This document shows positions 11,001 through 17,989 of a stretch of DNA of 56,014 bases, in pieces. Location of the stretch: the NCBI GenBank assembly GCA_040877415.1, contig JBBDNV010000185.1, positions 1 through 56,014 on the forward strand, written 5' to 3'. Each line of letters starts with the position of its first letter. Within the stretch, counting starts at the first letter, position 1. The notes under the pieces were generated by a model that was not told where the DNA came from, made no database searches, and was given only the letters and a program-made list of their open reading frames with translations. The translations under genes and the position numbers were made by a program. Source of the DNA: JBBDNV01 sp040877415. GTDB taxonomy: Bacteria > Planctomycetota > Planctomycetia > Pirellulales > PALSA-1355.

Positions 11001-14000
11001 CCACTTCCGGTGGATAGCCGGTCTGCTCGACCACGAAGTTGATCAGAAACTTTTCCAGGTCCGCGACGTTGACGGTCGATGGGGCGGCCGGAGCCGGGGT
11101 TGGCCTCGCGGCCGGAGCCGGCGGCGCTGGGGCAGCGACGGGTGCCGCCGGCGCGGCAGCCGACATGTTTAGCCCGGAGCCACCGGCGACGGGACGTGGC
11201 GCAGCGGCAGGGACGGGTGCCGCCGGCGCGGCGGCAGGAACACCAGCGGGCACCGCAGCCGGTGCCGGGGTGGCCACAACCGATCGCGGAGCCAGCCGGG
11301 AGGGGGCCGCCGGCTGACCGTTCTTACCGGCGGCCTGGCGCATCTTTTCGCGGCGCCGTGCCGTGGCGTCGAAATGCCAGATTTGGCCGCCAGCAAGCGG
11401 TGCCGGCGACGCCGGTGCCGCCCGAGCGGGAGCACGCACGGGCTGACGTTCCCGGTCGAGCGCGCCGGTGCATTCGAGCAGCGCCTGGACGCGGACCAAC
11501 TGTTCCACGCCGGGCCGCGACGGGTTGTCGCAGGCAATGCCCGCGAACTCGTGCGGCGCGAGGATCCGGCGGTTCAGCCGGCTCAACGCCTGCTGCGGCC
11601 CGACTTCGACGAACACGGTCGGCGCCTGGCCGGCCAGCTTGCGAATCAAATCGGCGTAGCGCACCGGGGTGGTCAAATGGGCCACCAGGTTGGAGCCGAT
11701 CTGGGCGGGATCGCGGACCGCTTCGTTCGTGGCGACGCTGTAAGTCGTCACGAGCGGCATGCGGAACGTCTCGCGGCTTAGATGCTGCCGAAACAGCTCC
11801 GCGGCGTCGCGCATGAGCGGCGTATGGAACGGGCTGGGAACCGGCAGCATGCGCGTCTCGAACAGGCCGGCTTGCAACATCTGCTCCAACTCGGCAAGCG
11901 CCCCAAGCGTCCCGCCTACGACGGTCTGATCGGGCGCGTTGTGGTTGGCCACGTAAACCGGTCCGCCGACTTGCGGCGCCATCTGCTCGATCGTTTCCGG
12001 CGTGGCCGTGGTGGCCAGCATTCCTCCCGGAGCGGCGGAAGCTTGAATCGATTCGCACCGCCGCCGCGTCACGCGCACCGCCTGTTCGAGGTCCCAGGCC
12101 CCGGCGGCAAACAGCGCTGGATATTCGCCGTAACTGTGTCCGAGCACCAGGTCGGGCACGATCCGGCGCTGGCCGAGCGCGGCCAAGACCAGCAGATCGG
12201 CCAGGAGCATCGAGATTTGCGTGGTCCACACGTCCTTGCCCAACGGCGACGATTCTTCCCAGGCCAACTGGGCCCAGGTGGGAAAGCCGAGCCGCGTCAT
12301 CACGGCGTCGATTTCCTGTTGTTGGGCCCGAGCCGCGGGCACGTCGGCCGCCAACTGGCGGAGCATGCCGGTGTATTGCGAACCCTGTCCGGGGAACAGA
12401 AACGCGATCCGCGTGTCGGACCGCGCCTCGCGGTAGAAAACTCCCTGCTGCTCGAGCACGGTTTGGGCCGCGGGGTTGTCCATTTGCTTAAGCGCCATCG
12501 CCAGCTTCGTCGCCAGCATGGCCGCACTATCGGCCACGACCGCCAGCCGCATGCGGTCCGGCTCGGCAAAGCGTCGCCGGAGCGACGATTCAAAAGCGCC
12601 CGCATCTTGCGCGGCCGCTTCCACGGCGCGGCGCAGTCCGGCGACATCCGCGGCGCCAAAACGGCAGATGTGGCACGTCGACATGGCGGGCGAAGGTGCC
12701 ACGGGAGCCGGAGCCGGGCGAGGCGCCGCGGCCATGGCAGGCGCAGACGCTTGAACGGGAGCAGGGGCCGGTGCCGGCGCCGGTTGTGGCGGCGCAGTCG
12801 GAGCGGCCGCCGGGGGCGCTTGTGCGGCAGCCGGCGCGGCGCCTTTCTGCGGCACCTTGGCCAGAAAGTTAACGATGTGCCGCAGCGTCGGGAAATCGTC
12901 GAGCGTCAGGTCGTCGGTCGGCGTGACGTCAAAGTACTCCTGCAGCTCGCCGAACATCTGGGCTTTCTTGATGCTGTCAATGCCCAGGTCGGCTTCCAGG
13001 TCGGCATCGAGCTCGACCACCTCGGGCGGATAGCCGGTCTGCTCGACCACGAAGTTAATGAGGAATTTTTCCAGATCGGCAAGATTGACGTTCGACGCCG
13101 AGGGCACTGCCGAGGGTATCGGGGCGCCAGACAGCGACGCGGCCGCTGGCGCGGCGGTGACGCCGGGAGCGGCCGCCGGGGCTTTTGCTTCGACGGGCGT
13201 GCCATATTCCAGTACCGCGTGGTAAGCCAAACCGCGCGAACACGTACCCACCGCTACGAGCCGCCTGCCGTCGGCGGTTGTGGCGTCGATGGCGGTGCGG
13301 GCGGAAGGCGCGTCGAGGATATTGCGTTGCTCGGCAATGACCGGCGCCGGCGTTTCGAGTCCGATCCCCGCAGGCAACTCGCCGTGGCTGACCTCCAGAA
13401 TGGCCTTCAACAGCGAAACCATGGAAGAGGCGCCAAACGTGTTGCCGATCTGCCCGAGCACCGAGCTGAGCAAAAGCGGCCTCTGCCGGCCATTCTTTCC
13501 GTACACGGAGGCCACGGCCCGCAGCTCGTCGACGGTGTTTTGTGGCGTGCCGAGGGCATCCAATTCCAGGAGTGCCACGTCGGCGGGCTGGGCGCCGTCT
13601 ACGAATGATCGTTCCATGGCCAGCCGTAGCGCGCCCCCCCAAGACGATGCGTCGTACGCGGCGCCAACGCCCCGCAGCACGGCATGGATGCGATCGCCGT
13701 CGCGGCGGGCATCAGCCAGGCGCTTCAGCAACACCACCACGACGCCTTCGCCCGGCACGTGACCCTTGGCCGCGGCGTCGAGCGGCGAGCGCGGCGTCCC
13801 TTGCGGGAGCATGTCGTCGGCCGCCAGAGTTTCGAACACGAAACTTCCCATCCGCCGCTGACCGGCCGCGCACACCATCAGGTCGCAGTCGCCCGCCAGC
13901 AGCATGTCGATGCTGATCGATATGGCGGCCAGACCCGAGACCTCGCCGGCATCAATCGCCGCCGCGCCCCCCATCAGGTTCCACGTCTTGCCAATGCGGG

Positions 14001-16044
14001 AGGCCAAGGTGCTGGTGCTGAAGCTGCCCGTTTCGTCAACCAATGCCGGCCAGTGCTTCAACATCACGTCGGCAAAGTCGTTACCCGCCTGGCGGGCTTG
14101 CTGGGCCTCGAACCCGTGGCGCGCGAGGATCTCTTGCAAGTGCCGTTCGAGCTCGGGCAAGCGGAGCCCCATCTGCAGCTCACCGGAAAAGTCACCGCCG
14201 AACTCGGTGCCCACCACGACGCCCACGTTCTCGCGATCGAAGGCGCGCTGGTCACAGCCGGCATCCTGCATCGCCTGGTCGGCGGCCTCGAGGAGCATGA
14301 ACTGCAGGGGATCGGCCTGCTGGACTTGCTTGGGAGGCACTTTGTGCCGCTTCCAATCGTATTGAAAATTGGTAATGAACCCGCCCACCAGCGACGAGCC
14401 GGGCGGCGCGTCGGGATTTTCGGGCTTGTAGGTCAGTTCGGGTTGCCAGCGATCGCGCGGCACCGGCAGCTTTGGATCTCGGCCCGAGACCAGCAACTGC
14501 CAAAACTCGGCCGGGTTGGCCGCGCCGGGCAGCACGCAGCCCAGCCCAATCACGGCGATTGCCTCGTCTTCGGCCGTCAGGCGTTGTTGGGGCGGTCCGG
14601 GCATGGCGACGGCCAGCGCGCGGCTTGACTCAACAAACTCGTCCAAAACGACGTGCATGTTCAGCCCACCGATGCCGAAGGCATTCACGCCCGCGCGGCG
14701 CGGCTTGCCGTCGGCTCGCTTGGGCCAGGGAACGGCCGTCGTGGGGACGTAAACGGGCGCGCTTTCCCAATTGATGTTGGGGTTCAACTGATTGATATTG
14801 ATCGCCGGCGGAATCGTGCTCTGGTTCATGGCCAGCACGGTCTTGATAACGCCCGCAATTCCGGCCGTTTCCAGGGCGTGGCCGATGTTGGCTTTGACGC
14901 TGGTAATGGGAATGCGTTTGCCCTGGGGCAAATGCTGGCTGAGGATTTCGGTCAGCGTGTTGAGTTCCGTGGCGTCGCCAAGTTTGGTGGCCGTGGCGTG
15001 GGCTTCGATGTAATCCAACTCACCGATCTCGAGCCCGCCGCGATAGGCGCGCTCCATGGCCTTCAATTGGCCCTCTTTACGCGGCGCCCACAGGCTTTTT
15101 CCCTTGCCGTCGGACGAAACGCCCAGGCCGCGAATGACGGCCCAAATGCGATCTCCGTCGGCCAGCGCTCGGGCCAGTGTCTTCATCACGAGTGCCACGT
15201 AGCCTTCTCCGCAGACCAGCCCATCGGCCTCGGCGTCGAACGGTCGCGTGCCGGTGGCGCTAAGCGCTTGGGCGTGTGAGAACAGCACGAGCGTGTCGCC
15301 CTTGCAGTCCGAGGCGCCGCCGACAATGGCCATGTCGATGCGCCCCAACTGCAGGGCCCGGGCTCCCAGCAGCATGGCTTGCAGCGACGAAGCGCAGGCC
15401 GAGTTGATGGCCAGAAACGGCCCGTTGAGGCCGAATGCCTTGTTGATCGTTCCGCCCACGCAACTGGTGGCCACGTCGGGCGTCTCGTCGGGCACGGGAG
15501 GCAGGCCGTGTCGCACGCGCGCGATCAGTTCGGCGATGGCAGCCTGCTGCCGCTCGGGCGTCATCGCGGCGAATTGGGGAACCTCCTTGAGGAACTGTGC
15601 CGCCTCGCGGATGCCGCCGCCGTAGACGCGGTCGCCGGCCAGCGAGCTGCCCTGCGCGTGGCCGATATAGACCCCGACATTGCGCAGCGGCAAGTTGAAC
15701 GGGTCGAGTCCCGCGTTTTCGAGCGCCGCGGCGGCCACCTGGCACATCACCAGGTGGGCGTTGTCGCCTTTGCGAACCAGCTCGTCGGGAACCGGGCAGC
15801 GGCCGTGTTCGAACAGGCGATTGGGGACGATCGCCCCGAGTTTTGAGTAGCTCTTGCCGAGAATGCCCACCTTGGGATCGTAATAGAGATCCTGATTCAG
15901 CCGATCGGGCGGCAATTCGACGACGGCGCTGCGTCCCTCGACGAGCAGCCGCCAGTATTGATCGAGATCGTCTGCCCCGGGAAGGCGGCAGCCCATGCCG
16001 ACGATGGCCAGCGGCGTTTGGTGCGGTGCGTAACGGTCGACCAT
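5041..16044 (-). CDS. Multidomain polyketide/PUFA-type synthase: KS-CLF-ACP-AT-ACP-ACP-C45-like-KR-KR-DH
   Basis: This is a 3667-residue iterative-type megasynthase. The domains I can place are as follows. KS, about 8-465, with NSACASS Cys217, His349 and His389, complete. A second KS fold, about 490-935, where the catalytic positions read Glu701, Asp829 and Asn868, so it is chain-length-factor-like. ACP1 (Ser1024). AT, about 1190-1500 (GHSYGE Ser1304, FHTP His1407). ACP2 (Ser1696) and ACP3 (Ser1823), each with LGIDSIKK. A C45 peptidase/acyltransferase-like region, about 1915-2250 (GTPYEMG, Cys2058). Two PfaA-type KR modules (Ser2704/Tyr2717 and Ser3251/Tyr3264). A double-hotdog DH (His3415 in HRLKQRPFLPG, Asp3585). 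Ala/Pro-rich linkers separate the carrier domains. No thioesterase or ER is visible; reductive release by the upstream-encoded reductase and enoyl reduction by the downstream SDR are inferred. The product would be a reduced or partly unsaturated chain. The start is ATG, without a clear Shine-Dalgarno. Confidence 0.92.
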   Translation of the reverse strand: MVDRYAPHQTPLAIVGMGCRLPGADDLDQYWRLLVEGRSAVVELPPDRLNQDLYYDPKVGILGKSYSKLGAIVPNRLFEHGRCPVPDELVRKGDNAHLVMCQVAAAALENAGLDPFNLPLRNVGVYIGHAQGSSLAGDRVYGGGIREAAQFLKEVPQFAAMTPERQQAAIAELIARVRHGLPPVPDETPDVATSCVGGTINKAFGLNGPFLAINSACASSLQAMLLGARALQLGRIDMAIVGGASDCKGDTLVLFSHAQALSATGTRPFDAEADGLVCGEGYVALVMKTLARALADGDRIWAVIRGLGVSSDGKGKSLWAPRKEGQLKAMERAYRGGLEIGELDYIEAHATATKLGDATELNTLTEILSQHLPQGKRIPITSVKANIGHALETAGIAGVIKTVLAMNQSTIPPAININQLNPNINWESAPVYVPTTAVPWPKRADGKPRRAGVNAFGIGGLNMHVVLDEFVESSRALAVAMPGPPQQRLTAEDEAIAVIGLGCVLPGAANPAEFWQLLVSGRDPKLPVPRDRWQPELTYKPENPDAPPGSSLVGGFITNFQYDWKRHKVPPKQVQQADPLQFMLLEAADQAMQDAGCDQRAFDRENVGVVVGTEFGGDFSGELQMGLRLPELERHLQEILARHGFEAQQARQAGNDFADVMLKHWPALVDETGSFSTSTLASRIGKTWNLMGGAAAIDAGEVSGLAAISISIDMLLAGDCDLMVCAAGQRRMGSFVFETLAADDMLPQGTPRSPLDAAAKGHVPGEGVVVVLLKRLADARRDGDRIHAVLRGVGAAYDASSWGGALRLAMERSFVDGAQPADVALLELDALGTPQNTVDELRAVASVYGKNGRQRPLLLSSVLGQIGNTFGASSMVSLLKAILEVSHGELPAGIGLETPAPVIAEQRNILDAPSARTAIDATTADGRRLVAVGTCSRGLAYHAVLEYGTPVEAKAPAAAPGVTAAPAAASLSGAPIPSAVPSASNVNLADLEKFLINFVVEQTGYPPEVVELDADLEADLGIDSIKKAQMFGELQEYFDVTPTDDLTLDDFPTLRHIVNFLAKVPQKGAAPAAAQAPPAAAPTAPPQPAPAPAPAPVQASAPAMAAAPRPAPAPVAPSPAMSTCHICRFGAADVAGLRRAVEAAAQDAGAFESSLRRRFAEPDRMRLAVVADSAAMLATKLAMALKQMDNPAAQTVLEQQGVFYREARSDTRIAFLFPGQGSQYTGMLRQLAADVPAARAQQQEIDAVMTRLGFPTWAQLAWEESSPLGKDVWTTQISMLLADLLVLAALGQRRIVPDLVLGHSYGEYPALFAAGAWDLEQAVRVTRRRCESIQASAAPGGMLATTATPETIEQMAPQVGGPVYVANHNAPDQTVVGGTLGALAELEQMLQAGLFETRMLPVPSPFHTPLMRDAAELFRQHLSRETFRMPLVTTYSVATNEAVRDPAQIGSNLVAHLTTPVRYADLIRKLAGQAPTVFVEVGPQQALSRLNRRILAPHEFAGIACDNPSRPGVEQLVRVQALLECTGALDRERQPVRAPARAAPASPAPLAGGQIWHFDATARRREKMRQAAGKNGQPAAPSRLAPRSVVATPAPAAVPAGVPAAAPAAPVPAAAPRPVAGGSGLNMSAAAPAAPVAAPAPPAPAARPTPAPAAPSTVNVADLEKFLINFVVEQTGYPPEVVELDADLEADLGIDSIKKAQMFGELQEYFDVTPTDDLTLDDFPTLRHIVNFLAKVPQKGAAAPAPAASAPAPAPAPASMPVVAAAPAPAPTAPVALVAPASAGVDVSELETFLINFVVEQTGYPPEVVELDADLEADLGIDSIKKAQMFGELQEYFDVTPTDDLTLDDFPTLRHIVNFLAKVPQKGAAPAVSTAAAQEALVAAQEVPAAGALVDGAPTTAAGVTAAAGTEQGSAKVDVLHVRGTPYEMGYQQGLEKKTEIHLLLRRIADLTDGDWSELPIPEAARSQPERMFTPEAWAELQGMADAVEVPLGNLAALNLAVETELAENAAQVAIIPPGQARSGVLHAMVAELSLPPALAELLTPMVLVREPAEGWACATVTFAGIVGSLVGLNGNGLAASTGALLDVPAASNGASAGGTTLRVDGLLQRNGTIDGAADNLRSVAASRGWTAFLSHGGERRVRAAEFNGTTLAEQNADHTLVATNHCLLHAPSRPAPVSSMERFTWLTGRLGSPGCPASAGELLAALCELPSRGVSRIVAVVDPARGEMLLDWGSSSQCVHVGALLPAAPAGHGDGSQNEDASQAVAADQRAPAMPQPTSDDLAGELADAGQSRRFTMRMRPVDWEHRPPEFPVWKGAVALEGSGPLVDRLHERMLAGGATVVRINPCDSPEQAVAELERAWQRQPVMYLILASHRDGEEPDRARPDVWDRLIERRALIPYYLCQRQLQLAADVRRLDDCTVVTLVDLGGDFGFSGKVACPESGFLTGLVKAMYLEFAIVRGHKQFRAKAIDAPPSEPHGDLAADICREIAGGTIDYEVAFAGGRRYVQIALPVEAQLERHSTVRPGGTWVLTGGARGITAECGLELGRRFGLKLHLIGTSPLPDIDPAWRNLDEKQSAELRSRIIIEARKNGRKPNEAWAKVTKAIEIDRNLGAFAEANVSVAYHACDVSDRNALARVLDEIRRADGPIDGIVHGAGIEQACRFEKKRSEGVLPTIRSKVGGAYNLMHLTRGDPVRHFIAFGSTSGRLGGNGQTDYAAASDMLCKLASWYQNERPGCRVVGFHWAPWKEVGMASRPETEAMLTAHKLVLMAPKVGVRHLVRELYAQPAETEILIVDWEYHQRFYPANVDEIAARGDLLGAPGQSPVMPAAPEPQSPKSRVAGRVTLRMVDAPLGAGEPAVPLPGAVLMLGDNADADALAAELAARGAGVHRLTATDEPQVARAELERIWQKSPVRCLMLLSARDPDARRLDDPAEAARRIERGFYVPYALTERWFQLVTEGPQSEPATLVAVTSLGGDFGFDSDVPAPEGGAVAGLLKSIFVEDDRFDHARFRVKVIDAPADEPAGQLAEAVCREIQSGRPEVEVAWSSNRRRIVATVPLPAEGLPTQELPRGGTWVVTGGARGITAEAALELGRRCGLKLHLLGKSPAPDPDAPWRHSGDEQLKAIKADIVRRAMQEGRSPSRQWDLVRKDREIHASLERFRAAGVAATYHSCDVADRDQLARVLDTIRAQDGPIEGVLHGAGCGKAYRFGTVPPDSVRQTFGPKVNGTLALMQLTSGDPLRHFIAFGSMAGRFGGNGWSDYASANDMMAKLCGWFRHRRPECRTTCLEWQAWGEVGLSMISDSVGITSNTFKMTFIPPGEGVAHLVAELRAGAPESEVLIGDGFFERTFYPYRFDGPAEALDPSSAPDRGPVAPAQAATASPLVARWQPSSSGGGVAEFDFDPLADPFLTDHRLKQRPFLPGVVGIEALLEAAQTALGGKPLYEIRDARVVNGLLFPGDTPITARVTVTPREDGLHCVLSTEQRDRQGRLIDPARVHVEAIAPTDQSLEPIVADPPGRPAPGWFPYKYPDNAILVHGRTLRCLKGMAIQYDGGWAQILASELAEAAGPRSAGGWILPVAVLDACVVGCACFCYMQFGGAVEVPYGFERLRWSRMPSPGEKCVMRMFFHGRDERHSRFDFTLFGEGDELFLQADGYRTVRIGGGS
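10442..11064 (-). repeat. Tandem near-identical ACP-coding repeats (ACP3 and ACP2)
   Basis: Two blocks of roughly 235 nt (about 10442-10677 and 10823-11058) encode the same ACP of about 80 residues with only scattered, mostly synonymous differences. They are separated by a variable Ala/Pro linker. A third copy lies at 12839-13078. Confidence 0.9.
12839..13078 (-). repeat. Third copy of the ACP-coding repeat (ACP1)
   Basis: Its protein sequence is essentially identical to that of the two copies at 10442-11064, and the DNA is near-identical, although an AT domain of more than 300 residues separates them. This suggests recent duplication or gene conversion. Confidence 0.9.
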
Positions 16045-16130
16045 GTTGGTGATTCACTCAAAGTTGCTGATGCTGAAGTTGCACCTCCGTGGTTCGACGG
16101 TCGCGCCCGTTGCGCTTTCCCTCCTTGGCA

Positions 16131-16149
16131 ATTATGATATTGACGTCAA
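16131..16149 (-). promoter_or_regulatory. Possible promoter/operator of the PKS gene (palindrome TTGACGTCAA)
   Basis: The 193 nt between the PKS and reductase genes contain an AT-rich patch with the perfect 10-nt palindrome TTGACGTCAA (16140-16149) next to CATAAT (16131-16136 on the minus strand), about 90 nt upstream of the PKS ATG. A properly spaced -35 is not evident. It could be an operator or an internal promoter. Confidence 0.3.
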
Positions 16150-16237
16150 AAACGCTTTCCTCGACGGCGGCCGATTCGGGACTGGGCAGTTCGCGGATCC
16201 CGTGCGGCGTGCCTCGGGAGGAAGTTTCGACGCGCGT

Positions 16238-17722
16238 TTAGTTCATTGCATGGGTTGCCCGATGATTGCCGTTGCCGCTTGCTACAACCTGCTTGAGAAC
16301 GCCGATCAGCTCCTCGAGCCGCCGGCCCGCTCCCTCGACCACCAGCCGGCCGGAATTGATCGATTCGTCGACCGACAGTTCGCTGGCGGCCAGCGAGCGG
16401 AAGGTGGCGGCGCTGAGATAGAAACTCGACAAGCCGGCCGAGGGCAAGCCCCAATCGGCGGCCTTGACCCGATCGCCTTCCAGGTGCAAACGCCACTGGC
16501 CGCCCCCCGGACCATTGACTTGCAGCCCGACGACGGTGTGACCGTTGTCCGCCGGGTTGCCGCTGGCGTAGCCCGCGTCCAACAGCGGCCCAAGATGCGC
16601 GCGCACGTCGTAGTCGGCGGCCGGGATTTCGTGCCGCGGCGGAATGAAATTGCGTTCGACCGGAAAACGCGCCACGCGCAACAGAACGTCGTACGTCATT
16701 TTGGGGCAGGGCAGGTGAGGAAGCGCCGCGTGGGTGTTCGTCAAGTCGAACTTGGGATCGTCCCGCCAATGCGACCGGTAGATCGACATATACTCGTAGA
16801 ATAGACTCTCGAGCGATTCGAGCTGGGCCGCGGTGATCGATCGGGCCAACGGCTTAGGGTAATACTGCTCGATGGCGTCTCGAATTACCTTTTGCACCTC
16901 GACCACGGGCACCGGGTCGGGCGAAGCGAGATGATACGTCCGGCCGTGATGCTCGGGATGCGTCACCAGGTAGACGATCGCTTGCGAGAGCCAGTCGACC
17001 GGCACCAGGTTCTTGCCCTCGTCTCCCTTGAGGCCCAGCTTGGCAAAAAACCGTTCGTTCATTTCCCCGACCGGCACGCGTCCGGCCATGGCATGAGCCA
17101 ACTGGAGCGGCAGATAAAACCCATGGAAGCTCGTCACGTAGCCGCTGGTCGAGTCGCCGACGACGCTGGCCGGCCGGTAAACGGTGCGCTCGATGAGAAA
17201 GTCGGCGTCGCGAACGATTTTTTCCGCTTGCAGCTTGCTTTGCTCGTAGACGTTTCCCAACTGTTGGCCGACGTCGATTTCGCTTTCCAGGATGCGCCCC
17301 TGGCGCAAACCGCAAATATAGGCCGTCGACACCTGGTGAAAGCGGCGGATGCCCGTCGCGCGGCACAACTCCAACAGGTTCCGCGTCCCGTCGACGTTCG
17401 TGCGGAACGGCTCGCCGCGCTTGTCTTCGCGAAAAGTCATGCTGGCCGCGCAGCTAAGAATCCGCTCGCAGTGCGCGCCAAGCCAGCGGCGCTGCGCTTG
17501 GTCGGGCACAACTTGCCCGAGGCCGAGATCGCCTTCGATGACAATCGGGCGCGGAAGCGAGCGCCCGGCCTGCTGCTCCCAGTGGCCCATGATTCCTTCC
17601 AAGGTGGCCGGCCCTTTTCCCGGCCGCACCATGGCCGCCACCGGAACGTCCGCCGCCAGCAAGTCGCGCAGCAGGTGCCGTCCGACCAATCCCGTGGCGC
17701 CGGTGAGTAGTAGATATGTCAT
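16238..17722 (-). CDS. Thioester reductase-like SDR with C-terminal SCP2-like domain
   Basis: The N-terminal half is an extended SDR of the NAD_binding_4/thioester-reductase type. It has TGATGLVGRHLL at the N-terminus, then SCAASMTF, and a Tyr-x-x-x-Lys site in YEQSK. Such domains reduce carrier-bound or CoA thioesters with NADPH to aldehydes or alcohols. The last 110 residues or so (GGQWRLHLEG, SINSGRLVVEG) look like a sterol-carrier-protein-2 lipid-binding domain. I place the start at MTYLLLTG; the frame also allows an ATG at 17749. A consensus promoter lies 86-114 nt upstream. It directly precedes the PKS gene, which has no thioesterase, so reductive release of the chain is the likely role. 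The SCP2-like tail could hold the lipid product. Confidence 0.82.
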   Translation of the reverse strand: MTYLLLTGATGLVGRHLLRDLLAADVPVAAMVRPGKGPATLEGIMGHWEQQAGRSLPRPIVIEGDLGLGQVVPDQAQRRWLGAHCERILSCAASMTFREDKRGEPFRTNVDGTRNLLELCRATGIRRFHQVSTAYICGLRQGRILESEIDVGQQLGNVYEQSKLQAEKIVRDADFLIERTVYRPASVVGDSTSGYVTSFHGFYLPLQLAHAMAGRVPVGEMNERFFAKLGLKGDEGKNLVPVDWLSQAIVYLVTHPEHHGRTYHLASPDPVPVVEVQKVIRDAIEQYYPKPLARSITAAQLESLESLFYEYMSIYRSHWRDDPKFDLTNTHAALPHLPCPKMTYDVLLRVARFPVERNFIPPRHEIPAADYDVRAHLGPLLDAGYASGNPADNGHTVVGLQVNGPGGGQWRLHLEGDRVKAADWGLPSAGLSSFYLSAATFRSLAASELSVDESINSGRLVVEGAGRRLEELIGVLKQVVASGNGNHRATHAMN

Positions 17723-17807
17723 GGGGGACAGTCTCGTGCGCCGGCGCATTCAAAAACACCGCTAGCGTCAGCAGCATGGGGGGCCGGCGAAAGCGGTGCA
17801 AGCTTCG

Positions 17808-17836
17808 ATTCTAATAGTTGCCAAAAATCATGTCAA
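17808..17836 (-). promoter_or_regulatory. Sigma70-type promoter for the reductase-PKS unit
   Basis: Read on the minus strand, TTGACA (17836-17831) is followed after exactly 17 nt by TAGAAT (17813-17808). The -35 is a perfect match and the -10 matches at 5 of 6 positions. The start codon lies 86 nt downstream of the -10. The 240-nt gap after the trpFA-like gene supports a separate transcription start here. Confidence 0.7.
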
Positions 17837-17989
17837 CATGGTTGAAATACACAGATTACGTCGACTGTGAGGGCCTTAACGATTGCCAAAACCCTGCCGC
17901 GCCGGTCGCGAACGCCAACGCGGAATATGGAGATCGCTCGTCGATCGCACCTGAGACGCTATAGCGCATTGACGCGTCCGAAATTTCGA

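Noticed and set aside
11782..13608. 608-codon plus-strand frame opposite the PKS
   Set aside because: Antisense shadow of high-GC coding sequence; the His/Arg/Gly-rich translation has no domain.
13250..14600. Second KS as an active condensing enzyme
   Set aside because: The Cys and both His positions are replaced (Glu701, Asp829, Asn868).
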